DNA of 5,614 nucleotides from Kuafuiihalomonas sp964477875. GTDB lineage: Bacteria; Myxococcota; Kuafuiibacteriia; Kuafuiibacteriales; Kuafuiibacteriaceae. This document shows, piece by piece, positions 1 through 5,614 of the stretch. The stretch is taken from positions 1 to 5,614 of the forward strand of contig CAYZFR010000232.1 in NCBI GenBank assembly GCA_964477875.1, written 5' to 3'. Each line of letters begins with the position of its first letter. Positions within the stretch are counted from its first letter, which is position 1. A program made the position numbers and the translations under genes. The notes under the pieces are model-generated. The model was given only the letters and a program-made list of their open reading frames with translations, searched no databases and was not told the origin of the DNA.

Positions 1-1615
1 AGCCCTCGGGCAGATGAGCGTCGTACCAGGCCTCATCGGGCATGATGCCCTCGGACTCGAAGGCGAGCTCGATCCCCGTCTTCTCCCCCAGCCCCAGCCG
101 TCGCCCCATGCCAGCGATGGGGTCGAGGCCGAGACGCCGGCCGAGGTTGTAGTAGAAGACGTCGCAAGAGTGCATCAAGGAGTCGGTGAGGTTCATCCAG
201 CCGTGGCCCCGCTCGCGCCAGCACCGAAAGCGCGCTCGTCCCAGCGTGAAGGCGCCGGGGCAGAAGATCCGCTCCTTGGGCGTGACCGCCTGCGCCTCCA
301 GGGCGGCGAGCGCGGTGACCACCTTGAAGGTCGAACCGGGCGCGAAGTAGTCCTGGATGGCCCGAAAGCGCCACGGGCGGCGAGCCCCGATGGCCCGCAG
401 GCGAGCCCGCTCCTTCGCGCCCTCGAAGCCGGCCAGCCGCTGCGCGTCGAAGGCCGGGGTGCTGGTCAAAGCCAGCACGCGACCCGTGTCGACCTGCATC
501 ACCACCACCGCTCCCGCTTCGCCGTCGAAGGCCTCTTCGGCAGCCCGCTGCAGCGCGCTGTCCACGGTGAGCACGACCCGATTTCCCGGGACCGCAGGAA
601 TGGTCTCGCCCACGTTGGCCTGAAGGCTCGTGGCCAGGCGACTCCGCTGACTTCGACCCTTGGAGTCGACGACGACGGTCTCGCGACCGTCGGCCCCCCG
701 AAGCTCGTCTTCGAAGGCCTGCTCGACGCCGGCGCGACCGACCGAGTCTCCGAGCCGGTAGCCCCGCTCGCGGCGAGCGGTCAGCTCCTCGGGGCTGATC
801 TCGTTGACGTAGCCGACGAGATGAGAGGCGAGACCGGCCTCCCGGTAGGCTCGGGCGGAGGAACGTCGGACGCTGACGCCAGGAAGCTTGCCGAGCTGCA
901 CGTCGAGCTGGATCGGCGCCTCGATCTCGGGCGGCGCGTCCCGCCGGACGAGGATGTCGCGGTAGCGCTCCAGGCCCCGGGCTCGACGAACCCGGCGCTC
1001 CAAGGCCGCGGCGTCCTCAAGCGTGAGGCGTGCCTTCTCGCGAAGGGTCTGGAGCACGACGGTGGTCGATGGAAAGACCCGGGCATCGACGTAGGCCGCG
1101 AAGGCCTCCCCCTTCCGGGATGCATAGGCGAGGACGGGGACCGCGGTCACCGGGAGCTCCTCGACCTCGATTCGCCGCCGCAAGCGGGCGACGTCTGCCT
1201 CGTCCAGCCCTCGGGCCAGGAGCACCGGCGCTTCATCCTCGGAGGCGACCTTGCCCAGCGCGGCCAGCACCGCCTCGGCCTGTTTTCGGTCGACCCCCAC
1301 CGAGGCGGCCAGGCCTCTGATCATCCGGCGAGCGTCGGGGAGGAAGGCGGGGGTCACGTAGACGTTGACCGAGGGCCGATTGCTCGCCAGCACCCTCCCC
1401 TTGGCGTCGACGATCTCACCCCGCTCGTGCTCGAGCCGCTTCACCTGAAAAAAGTTGTTTTGAGACTTCTTCCGGTAGGCATCGCCATCGACGATCTGGA
1501 GCCGGTACAGGCGAAGGCCGACGGCGGCGAAGGCGAGGAGGACGACGCTGGCCATGGCCAGGGCTCGACCGAAGGCCGCGCGAGGATCGCGGTGTTCTTG
1601 CCCGGGAAGGCTCAC
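1..1615 (-). CDS. mrdA: Penicillin-binding protein 2 (elongasome D,D-transpeptidase), C-terminus off window
   Basis: Class B PBP that crosslinks new peptidoglycan during side-wall elongation, working with RodA; inner-membrane anchored with a periplasmic catalytic domain. I read 538 codons from GTG at 1615. Visible in order: one membrane segment (about residues 16-36), the RGEIVDAKGRVLASNRP pedestal motif (65-81), a second pedestal part ending in HLVGYVNEISPEEL, then the transpeptidase domain with TSTPAFD (384-390), active-site PGSTFK (Ser428, Lys431), the W-x3-GHG motif near 466-472 and SCD (483-485), the SxD form seen in E. coli PBP2. The KTG box and the rest of the C-terminus lie beyond position 1; the KTG at 512-514 is not the catalytic one. 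GTG is chosen because GGAGG sits 4 nt upstream and GTGA overlaps the mreD stop. The catalytic Ser is about 98 residues further along than in E. coli (Ser330), owing to extra pedestal sequence. Confidence 0.96.
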   Translation of the reverse strand, partial: MSLPGQEHRDPRAAFGRALAMASVVLLAFAAVGLRLYRLQIVDGDAYRKKSQNNFFQVKRLEHERGEIVDAKGRVLASNRPSVNVYVTPAFLPDARRMIRGLAASVGVDRKQAEAVLAALGKVASEDEAPVLLARGLDEADVARLRRRIEVEELPVTAVPVLAYASRKGEAFAAYVDARVFPSTTVVLQTLREKARLTLEDAAALERRVRRARGLERYRDILVRRDAPPEIEAPIQLDVQLGKLPGVSVRRSSARAYREAGLASHLVGYVNEISPEELTARRERGYRLGDSVGRAGVEQAFEDELRGADGRETVVVDSKGRSQRSRLATSLQANVGETIPAVPGNRVVLTVDSALQRAAEEAFDGEAGAVVVMQVDTGRVLALTSTPAFDAQRLAGFEGAKERARLRAIGARRPWRFRAIQDYFAPGSTFKVVTALAALEAQAVTPKERIFCPGAFTLGRARFRCWRERGHGWMNLTDSLMHSCDVFYYNLGRRLGLDPIAGMGRRLGLGEKTGIELAFESEGIMPDEAWYDAHLPEG

Positions 1616-2139
1616 GGCCCCTCCACGAAACGAAAGCCGGTTTCACGGCCTCGAAACCAGGCGTCGATCACGTCCATGGCGCGGAAGATCGGCCACGCCA
1701 GCCCCATCGACAGCGGGGCCACTGCGAGCCAACCTGCGAAGCCGCCTTCGGGCAGTCCTGCCAACCGGGCGAGCCCGACCCGAATCGCCCCCAGCATCAG
1801 GGTCAGCAGGCCCGAGCCGATGATGACCACGGTGGGGGTCGCCTCGCCTCGCCTCGTCCAGACGACCGCCATCAGTCCGGAGGTGTAGGTGGCAGCGCCG
1901 AAGATGAGGCCGCGGGTCTCGCCGGAGACCACGTCGTAGACGTAGGCTCCAAAAACCGTCAGGGCCAGGGCGGCGTTGCCCTGATGACGAAGGGCAACGA
2001 ACATGAGCCACACGGGGGCGAAGGACCAAGGGGGAGCGCCTAGACCCTGAAGGGCGGACTCGAAGCCGAAGCCGATCAGGACGAAAGCGACGTTGGCGAT
2101 GCTCCGGCTGAAGGGACGGGCTTGTGTTGGGGGCGTCAT
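1612..2139 (-). CDS. mreD: Rod shape-determining membrane protein MreD
   Basis: Small polytopic inner-membrane protein of the elongasome, 175 residues, within the usual size for the family. It is recognised by position between mreC and mrdA and by its hydrophobic profile rather than by a catalytic motif. About five or six membrane segments can be seen, for example around residues 12-30, 54-72, 77-94, 101-121 and 132-152, with a charged C-terminal tail (FRGRETGFRFVEGP). I start it at the ATG at 2139, which overlaps the mreC stop as ATGA and has a G-rich stretch (GGGGGGA, 2146-2152) 6 nt upstream. An in-frame GTG at 2154 would add five residues and a longer overlap, and is less likely. Its own stop overlaps the mrdA start by 4 bp. 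Sequence conservation in this family is low, so the name leans partly on context. Confidence 0.9.
   Translation of the reverse strand: MTPPTQARPFSRSIANVAFVLIGFGFESALQGLGAPPWSFAPVWLMFVALRHQGNAALALTVFGAYVYDVVSGETRGLIFGAATYTSGLMAVVWTRRGEATPTVVIIGSGLLTLMLGAIRVGLARLAGLPEGGFAGWLAVAPLSMGLAWPIFRAMDVIDAWFRGRETGFRFVEGP
1620..1624 (-). promoter_or_regulatory. Ribosome binding site of mrdA
   Basis: GGAGG, within GGAGGGG on the minus strand, lies inside the last codons of mreD and 4 nt before the mrdA GTG. It decides the GTG start and, with the GTGA overlap, suggests both coupled and direct initiation. It is the only strong Shine-Dalgarno I see in the window. Confidence 0.7.
1841..1855. repeat. Three tandem GCCTC pentamers inside mreD
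   Basis: GCCTC occurs three times head to tail, encoding part of WTRRGEATP in a loop between two MreD membrane segments. A change of one unit would shift the frame, but three copies are few and nothing else points to a regulatory role. Confidence 0.6.
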
Positions 2140-2975
2140 CCCTCGTCCCCCCACAGCGCCGGCGGCTGCTCGCTCTTGGGCGTCGCCACGGGAGCCGCTC
2201 TAATCGGGGATCGAAGGACGCTGAGCGCCCGCAGTCGGCCGAGAGGCGCGTGCACCTCTACCCGGCCCGCCAGCATCGAGCGGCGAGCGTCGAGCTCGAC
2301 CTGTCGGACCGTCCCCACCGGCAGCCCCGGGGGGAGCACTCCACCGAGCCCGCTCGTCACCAGCTCGTCCCCCGCGCTCAGACCATCGGCTCGCGGAACG
2401 TCCTCGACCACCGGCGCTTCGTCGCCATCCCCACGCAGGCGACCTCGCGATCCCGTGCGGGCGCATTCCACGAGGAGCCCGACCCGGGGATCGGTCAACA
2501 AGGCCACCTCGGCCGTTGTCCAGCTGGCGAGCTGCACGAGGCCGACCAGGCCCTCGCGGGAGACGACAGGGAGTCCGCGCTCGACGCCGTGCAGCCGTCC
2601 CCGATCCACGACCAGCGTCCGGGCGGCGGGCCCCGCCCCCCCCCCGATGACGCGCGTGGCGACGAGCTCCGTCTGGGGGAGCCTGGCATCGAGCTCCAGG
2701 AGCCCACGCAGCACGCGATTCTCGGCTTGGAACGCGTCGAGCGCCTCGACCTGGCGCCGGAGAGCCGCCTGCTCGATGCGGAGCTGGGCGAGCTCGGCCC
2801 GGGCATCGAGCACGTCGACATAGGCATACCAAGCGTCGCTCACCCAGCCGACACTTCGGGTAAGGAAGATCTGGATGGGCTTGGTCGCCTCTCGGATGAC
2901 TTGCTCGAGTAGATTGGGCCGCGCATCGCGGACACGATGCGCGCGATAGACGAGCAGGGGACCGAGCACGACCAA
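2136..2975 (-). CDS. mreC: Rod shape-determining protein MreC (true start probably upstream)
   Basis: Bitopic elongasome scaffold whose periplasmic domain contacts PBP2. From the TTG at 2975 it is 279 residues. Visible in order: the end of a membrane segment (1-10), a linker, a coiled coil rich in Leu, Ala, Arg and Glu (about 55-95), then the two beta-barrel subdomains with RTLVVDRGRLHGVERGLPVV (119-138) and the hallmark AGDELVTSGLGGVLPPGLPVG (201-221), and a proline-rich tail. TTG 2975 is the first ATG, GTG or TTG in frame but falls inside the hydrophobic helix and has no Shine-Dalgarno. The frame is open upstream to a TAG at 3027-3029 and encodes EIRFWKRYRRPLLVA, exactly the basic-then-hydrophobic N-terminus expected of MreC. 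Translation therefore most likely begins in 3000-3026, perhaps at ATC 3017. The stop overlaps the mreD start. Confidence 0.93.
   Translation of the reverse strand: MVVLGPLLVYRAHRVRDARPNLLEQVIREATKPIQIFLTRSVGWVSDAWYAYVDVLDARAELAQLRIEQAALRRQVEALDAFQAENRVLRGLLELDARLPQTELVATRVIGGGAGPAARTLVVDRGRLHGVERGLPVVSREGLVGLVQLASWTTAEVALLTDPRVGLLVECARTGSRGRLRGDGDEAPVVEDVPRADGLSAGDELVTSGLGGVLPPGLPVGTVRQVELDARRSMLAGRVEVHAPLGRLRALSVLRSPIRAAPVATPKSEQPPALWGDEG
2636..2645. repeat. Ten-base C/G homopolymer within mreC
   Basis: Ten consecutive C on the plus strand, read as G in mreC, encode the Gly run of ATRVIGGGAGPAARTLVVD (residues about 106-124). The spacing between VIG and RTLVVD matches what I recall for MreC proteins (VIG-RDPSPFF-RT style), so the frame appears intact as sequenced. 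Confidence 0.8.
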
Positions 2976-3054
2976 GGCGACGAGCAGCGGTCGTCGGTAG
3001 CGCTTCCAGAAGCGGATTTCGACAAGCTAACCGGTGCGCCGCAGACCGCCAAGT
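2976..3054 (-). other. mreB-mreC gap, mostly the probable uncalled N-terminus of MreC
   Basis: Between the mreB stop and the conventional mreC start. In the mreC frame, bases 3026 down to 2976 are open and encode a basic stretch (FWKRYRR) followed by PLLVALVVL, completing the MreC membrane anchor. Bases 3027-3054 hold the in-frame TAG and no obvious Shine-Dalgarno. I see no terminator hairpin or promoter here, so mreB and mreC are probably cotranscribed. Confidence 0.6.
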
Positions 3055-4086
3055 TCAAGAGACGGCGATGTCCCGGAGGAGGTCCAGTTCGTCGAGGGCC
3101 GCGCTCATGCCGCGGACCACCGCCGTCAGCGGCTGTTCGTCGACGAGCACCGGCAGCCCGGTCTCGTCCCGCAGCAGAACGTCCAGATTCTCGAGCAAGG
3201 CCCCCCCGCCCGAGAGCACGATACCGCGATCGACGATGTCGGCCGCGAGCTCCGGAGGCGTCCGCTCCAGGGTGAAGCGGACCGCCTCCACGATGGAAGC
3301 GACCGATTCCGAAAGCGCCTCCCGGACCTCGTCCGAGGTCAGGACCACCGAACGAGGGACGCCCCCGACCACGTCGCGCCCCCGGACCTCCATCTCCTCC
3401 ATGGGGCCGGTGGACTTGGCGGAGCCGATGCGGATCTTCACGTCTTCGGCCGTCTGCTCGCCCAGATGGAGGTTGTAGCGACGCTTGGCGTACTGGACGA
3501 GGGCCTCGTCCAGCTTCTCGCCGCCGGTTCGGATCGAGTGGGAGAACACGATGCCGGCTAGGGAGACCACCGCCACTTCGGTTCGCCCGCCCCCGACGTC
3601 CACCACCATGTTGCCGGAGGGCTCGGTGATGGGGAGCTGGCAGCCGATCGCGGCTGCCATCGGCTCCTCGATCAGGTGGACCTCCCGGCTGCCGGCCAAG
3701 CTCACGGCCTCCTTCACCGCCCGCTTCTCCACCTCGGTCACCCCGACCGGGACACAGACGATGGTCCGGGGCGAGGACAGGCTCCGAGCTCCCACGACCT
3801 GCCGAATCAGGTGCTTCAGCATCGCGGTCACGGTTTCGAAGTCGGCGATGACGCCGGCCCGCATGGGCCGAATGACCTCTATCCCACTAGGGGTTCGACC
3901 CAGCATCTCCTTCGCGGTCCGGCCGACCGCGGTGACTTTGCGGACCCCCGTGTGGTCCCGGGCCACCGCGACCACGGTCGGCTCGTCGATGACGACCTCG
4001 CCCCCTCGGACCGCGAAGCGCGTGTTGCAAGTACCCAGATCGATGGCGAGGTCGCTGGAGAGGAATCCGGACAACCACTTGCGCAT
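3055..4086 (-). CDS. mreB: Rod shape-determining protein MreB (bacterial actin homologue)
   Basis: Actin-like ATPase that forms membrane-bound filaments and directs the elongasome. 343 residues, close to E. coli MreB (347). Actin-fold motifs in order: an N-terminal amphipathic stretch (MRKWLSGFLSS) for membrane contact, phosphate-1 loop DLGTCNT (16-22), NEP-like DEPTVVAV (34-41), RPMRAGVIADF (73-83), LIEEPMAAAIG (138-148), phosphate-2 loop DVGGGRTEVAVVSL (163-176), RTGGEKLDEAL (186-196), TPPELAADI (276-284) and adenosine motif LSGGGALL (291-298). ATG 4086 is chosen because it gives the family N-terminus; a TTG at 4122 would run through the promoter region. Family-atypical residues are Arg168 where GGGTTE normally has Thr, Arg23 where a hydrophobic residue follows NT, and Met327-Ser328 near the C-terminus where E. 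coli has Gly-Gly. It could be a divergent paralogue, but its place at the head of mreCD-mrdA supports mreB. First gene of the operon, with mreC downstream. Confidence 0.96.
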   Translation of the reverse strand: MRKWLSGFLSSDLAIDLGTCNTRFAVRGGEVVIDEPTVVAVARDHTGVRKVTAVGRTAKEMLGRTPSGIEVIRPMRAGVIADFETVTAMLKHLIRQVVGARSLSSPRTIVCVPVGVTEVEKRAVKEAVSLAGSREVHLIEEPMAAAIGCQLPITEPSGNMVVDVGGGRTEVAVVSLAGIVFSHSIRTGGEKLDEALVQYAKRRYNLHLGEQTAEDVKIRIGSAKSTGPMEEMEVRGRDVVGGVPRSVVLTSDEVREALSESVASIVEAVRFTLERTPPELAADIVDRGIVLSGGGALLENLDVLLRDETGLPVLVDEQPLTAVVRGMSAALDELDLLRDIAVS

Positions 4087-4154
4087 CGGACAGCCCGCCT
4101 GAAGTATCAAAGGCCTTCCCAAACTTCAACGTCTTCCGCTAGGCCATCCCGACC
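4087..4154. promoter_or_regulatory. Divergent promoter region between mreB and the ppiD-like gene
   Basis: This 68-bp gap separates two divergent starts, so it must carry a promoter for each or sit downstream of longer-range ones. It is less GC-rich than its flanks. For mreB a weak sigma-70-like pair is TTGAAG (minus strand, 4129-4124) and GATACT (4108-4103), spaced 15 bp, shorter than ideal. For the plus strand I see no good -35/-10 pair. No strong Shine-Dalgarno is visible before either start. The boxes are guesses; the region assignment follows from geometry. Confidence 0.5.
4100..4128. repeat. Interrupted inverted repeat TGAAGT-N17-ACTTCA around AAGGCCTT
   Basis: Arms TGAAGT (4100-4105) and ACTTCA (4123-4128) are exact reverse complements. 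A perfect 8-bp palindrome AAGGCCTT (4110-4117) lies almost at the centre of the spacer, its midpoint half a base off that of the arms. The arms overlap the candidate mreB promoter boxes. Arm spacing suits a dimeric regulator or two opposed promoters, but six-base arms can arise by chance. Confidence 0.45.
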
Positions 4155-5614
4155 ATGCTGGGCGCTCTCCGCCGTAACAAAAACAGCCCGATCATCACCG
4201 TGCTGCTCGGGCTCGTGGTCCTGCTGATGATCGGGTTCGGCGTCTCTTTGAACCAACCCGAGCGCTCGGACGGCGTCGCCGCCCGAGTCAACGGTGAAGT
4301 CATCAGCATCGGCGAGTTCAAGTCGAACTACGCGGCCGAGTACGACCGCCGGCAGCAGTACGATCCTAGCTACGACATCCGGCGCGCCGAGAGCGACGAC
4401 CTCCGCAAGCAGGTCCTCGACCGCATGGTCACGACCCTCCTCCTGGCCCAACGCGCCAGGGACATGGGTCTGGCGATCGACGACGAGACTCTGGCCAAGG
4501 ACCTGATGGAGCGCCCATACTTCGCAGACGAGTCGGGCAGCTTCTCGAAGGACCAGTACGAGCGGGTCCTGAGCTCCTTGGGACTCAACAGCCAGGAGTT
4601 CGAAGAGAGCGAGCGGAATCGCATCCTGGCCGAGAAGCTCCAGGCCGCCCTCCAGGGCGTGCGGGTCTCGGAGGCCGAGCTCGCGCAAGCCTATCGGATT
4701 CAGAACACCAAGCGCGACATCGAGTACGTCGAAGTTCCGAAGTCCGCCTTCGAGGCCGACATCGGGACGGTGACGGCGGCCGACGTCGAGGGGTGGAAGG
4801 AAGACACAGAGAACGTCGAGGAGCAGGTTCTCGCCTTCTACAAGAAGAACAAGGACGAGCGCTATGACGTCCCGGAGCGTGCCTGCGCCAAGCAGGTCAT
4901 GGTCCGCATGGACTCCAGCACGCCGCCCGGGATGCGCTCCGACAAGCGCGCCAAGCTGGACGCTGCACTCGCGGAGCTGAGGGAAGGCGCCAACTTCGCC
5001 ACCGTGGCCGCCAAGTATTCCGAGGACGCGGCGAGCAAGAGCGAGGGCGGAGACATGGGCTGCTTCGCGGCCGGCCGCGGACTACCTGCTCTGGAGGACC
5101 AGGCCTTCCAGCTGGACATCGGTGAGCTCTCCTCCACCATCACCACCGGCTTCGGCCTCCACGTCATCAAAGTCTACGAGCGAAAGGAAGCGGTGCGGAA
5201 GAAGCTGGAGGACGTCCGCGACGAGATCGAGCGCGAACTGACGGCCGAGGCTCGGGTGGCCGGGCGAGCCAAGGAGCTGGCGGTCGAGGTCCTGAAGGCC
5301 GCGCGAGGCGCCGAAAGCCTGGCTGCGGCCTTGTCCGCCATGGAGACCGAGGTCCCCCTCGTGGCCAAGACGACTGGACCCTTTCCGGTGAACGCCTCCT
5401 ACTTGCCCAAACTCGGCTCGGCGGCCGGCGTGGCGAAGGCTGCCTGGGGCCTCGACGCCGGCAGCCCCACCGCCGAGGAGCCCCTCGAAACCGACGACGC
5501 CTGGGTCGCCATTCGCCTGCTCGAGGAGATCGAAGCCGATATGACCGGCTTTCAGGCAAAGAAGGCCGGCCTGGAGAACATGCTGGAGACGACCAAGCTC
5601 GGCGACATCTTCGA
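4155..5614 (+). CDS. ppiD: PpiD/SurA-type membrane-anchored periplasmic peptidyl-prolyl isomerase/chaperone, C-terminus off window
   Basis: Envelope folding factor for exported proteins. 486 codons are visible. Residues 1-12 are basic (LRRNKNSP), 13-31 form one membrane anchor, and 41-165 form a SurA-N-like chaperone domain (AARVNGEVISIGEF, then LRKQVLDRMVTTLLLAQRARDMGL, then FSKDQYERVLSSLGL), the order seen in E. coli PpiD. A parvulin domain follows (about 242-345) with EGANFATVAAKYSEDAASKSEGG, ALEDQAFQLDIGELS and FGLHVIKV. A charged helical region and a degenerate second unit (about 405-460) close the visible part. The first parvulin His (normally in an H-I-L motif) is replaced by Gln247 in CAKQVMV, while His336 is kept, so isomerase activity may be weak or absent, as for E. 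coli PpiD. ATG 4155 is the first start after an in-frame TAG at 4140-4142. The final visible stretch resembles the E. coli PpiD C-terminal region, so probably only a few dozen residues are missing. Choosing PpiD over SurA rests on the anchor. Confidence 0.88.
   Translation, partial: MLGALRRNKNSPIITVLLGLVVLLMIGFGVSLNQPERSDGVAARVNGEVISIGEFKSNYAAEYDRRQQYDPSYDIRRAESDDLRKQVLDRMVTTLLLAQRARDMGLAIDDETLAKDLMERPYFADESGSFSKDQYERVLSSLGLNSQEFEESERNRILAEKLQAALQGVRVSEAELAQAYRIQNTKRDIEYVEVPKSAFEADIGTVTAADVEGWKEDTENVEEQVLAFYKKNKDERYDVPERACAKQVMVRMDSSTPPGMRSDKRAKLDAALAELREGANFATVAAKYSEDAASKSEGGDMGCFAAGRGLPALEDQAFQLDIGELSSTITTGFGLHVIKVYERKEAVRKKLEDVRDEIERELTAEARVAGRAKELAVEVLKAARGAESLAAALSAMETEVPLVAKTTGPFPVNASYLPKLGSAAGVAKAAWGLDAGSPTAEEPLETDDAWVAIRLLEEIEADMTGFQAKKAGLENMLETTKLGDIF

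Noticed and set aside
131..169. Possible zinc or disulfide role for Cys452, Cys465 and Cys484 near the PBP2 active site.
   Set aside because: Cysteines in this region occur in various PBP2 proteins; without a structure I cannot tell whether they bind metal, pair or are incidental.
1447..1461. A-rich/T-rich stretch (T6 in the mrdA sense) as a possible slippery frameshift site or terminator.
   Set aside because: It encodes the NNFF part of an otherwise continuous PBP2 frame, no second frame continues a product, and no GC hairpin precedes it.
14..1888. A 624-codon open frame on the plus strand, antisense to mrdA and the end of mreD.
   Set aside because: Its product is low-complexity, rich in Arg, Gly, Pro and Ala, and matches no family I know. 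The opposite strand encodes an intact PBP2 with all expected visible motifs, so this is a GC-driven shadow frame.
2124..2912. A 262-codon plus-strand frame antisense to mreC.
   Set aside because: Shadow of the well-supported mreC coding strand; no domain-like features and no start context.
4087..4122. N-terminal extension of MreB to TTG 4122.
   Set aside because: ATG 4086 gives the family-typical amphipathic N-terminus; the extra 12 residues have no counterpart and would consume half of the promoter region.
4107..4688. A 193-codon minus-strand frame antisense to the ppiD-like gene and crossing the intergenic region.
   Set aside because: The plus strand encodes a clear SurA-N/PpiD N-terminus here, and this frame would run through the divergent promoter region.

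Overview
The window is GC-rich (about two-thirds G+C by eye) and reads as ordinary, well-packed chromosomal DNA of a rod-shaped Gram-negative bacterium. Gene order and divergence from the E. coli proteins suggest a deltaproteobacterial or Myxococcota-like lineage. That placement is an impression from gene order and protein style, not a search result.

Two transcription units diverge from a 68-bp intergenic region (4087-4154). On the minus strand lies the elongasome (rod-shape) operon mreB (4086-3055), mreC (about 2975-2136), mreD (2139-1612) and mrdA/PBP2 (1615 to beyond position 1). The mreC/mreD and mreD/mrdA junctions are 4-bp stop/start overlaps (ATGA and GTGA), typical of translational coupling. 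On the plus strand, from 4155 to beyond 5614, lies a membrane-anchored PpiD/SurA-type periplasmic folding factor. Both outer genes are cut by the window edges.

MreB forms cytoplasmic filaments on the inner membrane. MreC and MreD link them to the periplasmic side, where PBP2 crosslinks new peptidoglycan with its glycosyltransferase partner RodA. A rodA gene is expected next, outside the window. The divergent PpiD-like protein would help fold exported proteins; a direct link to the elongasome is only suggested by adjacency.

I found no RNA gene, insertion sequence, CRISPR array, attachment site or convincing terminator, and no sign of an undescribed system. The points worth a second look are local. 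MreC has no ATG, GTG or TTG start where the family expects one. PBP2 has an apparent internal duplication in its periplasmic pedestal. MreB carries Arg in the nucleotide-binding GGGTTE motif. The PpiD-like parvulin domain lacks one catalytic His. There is also a 10-G tract inside mreC and a dyad in the divergent promoter region.
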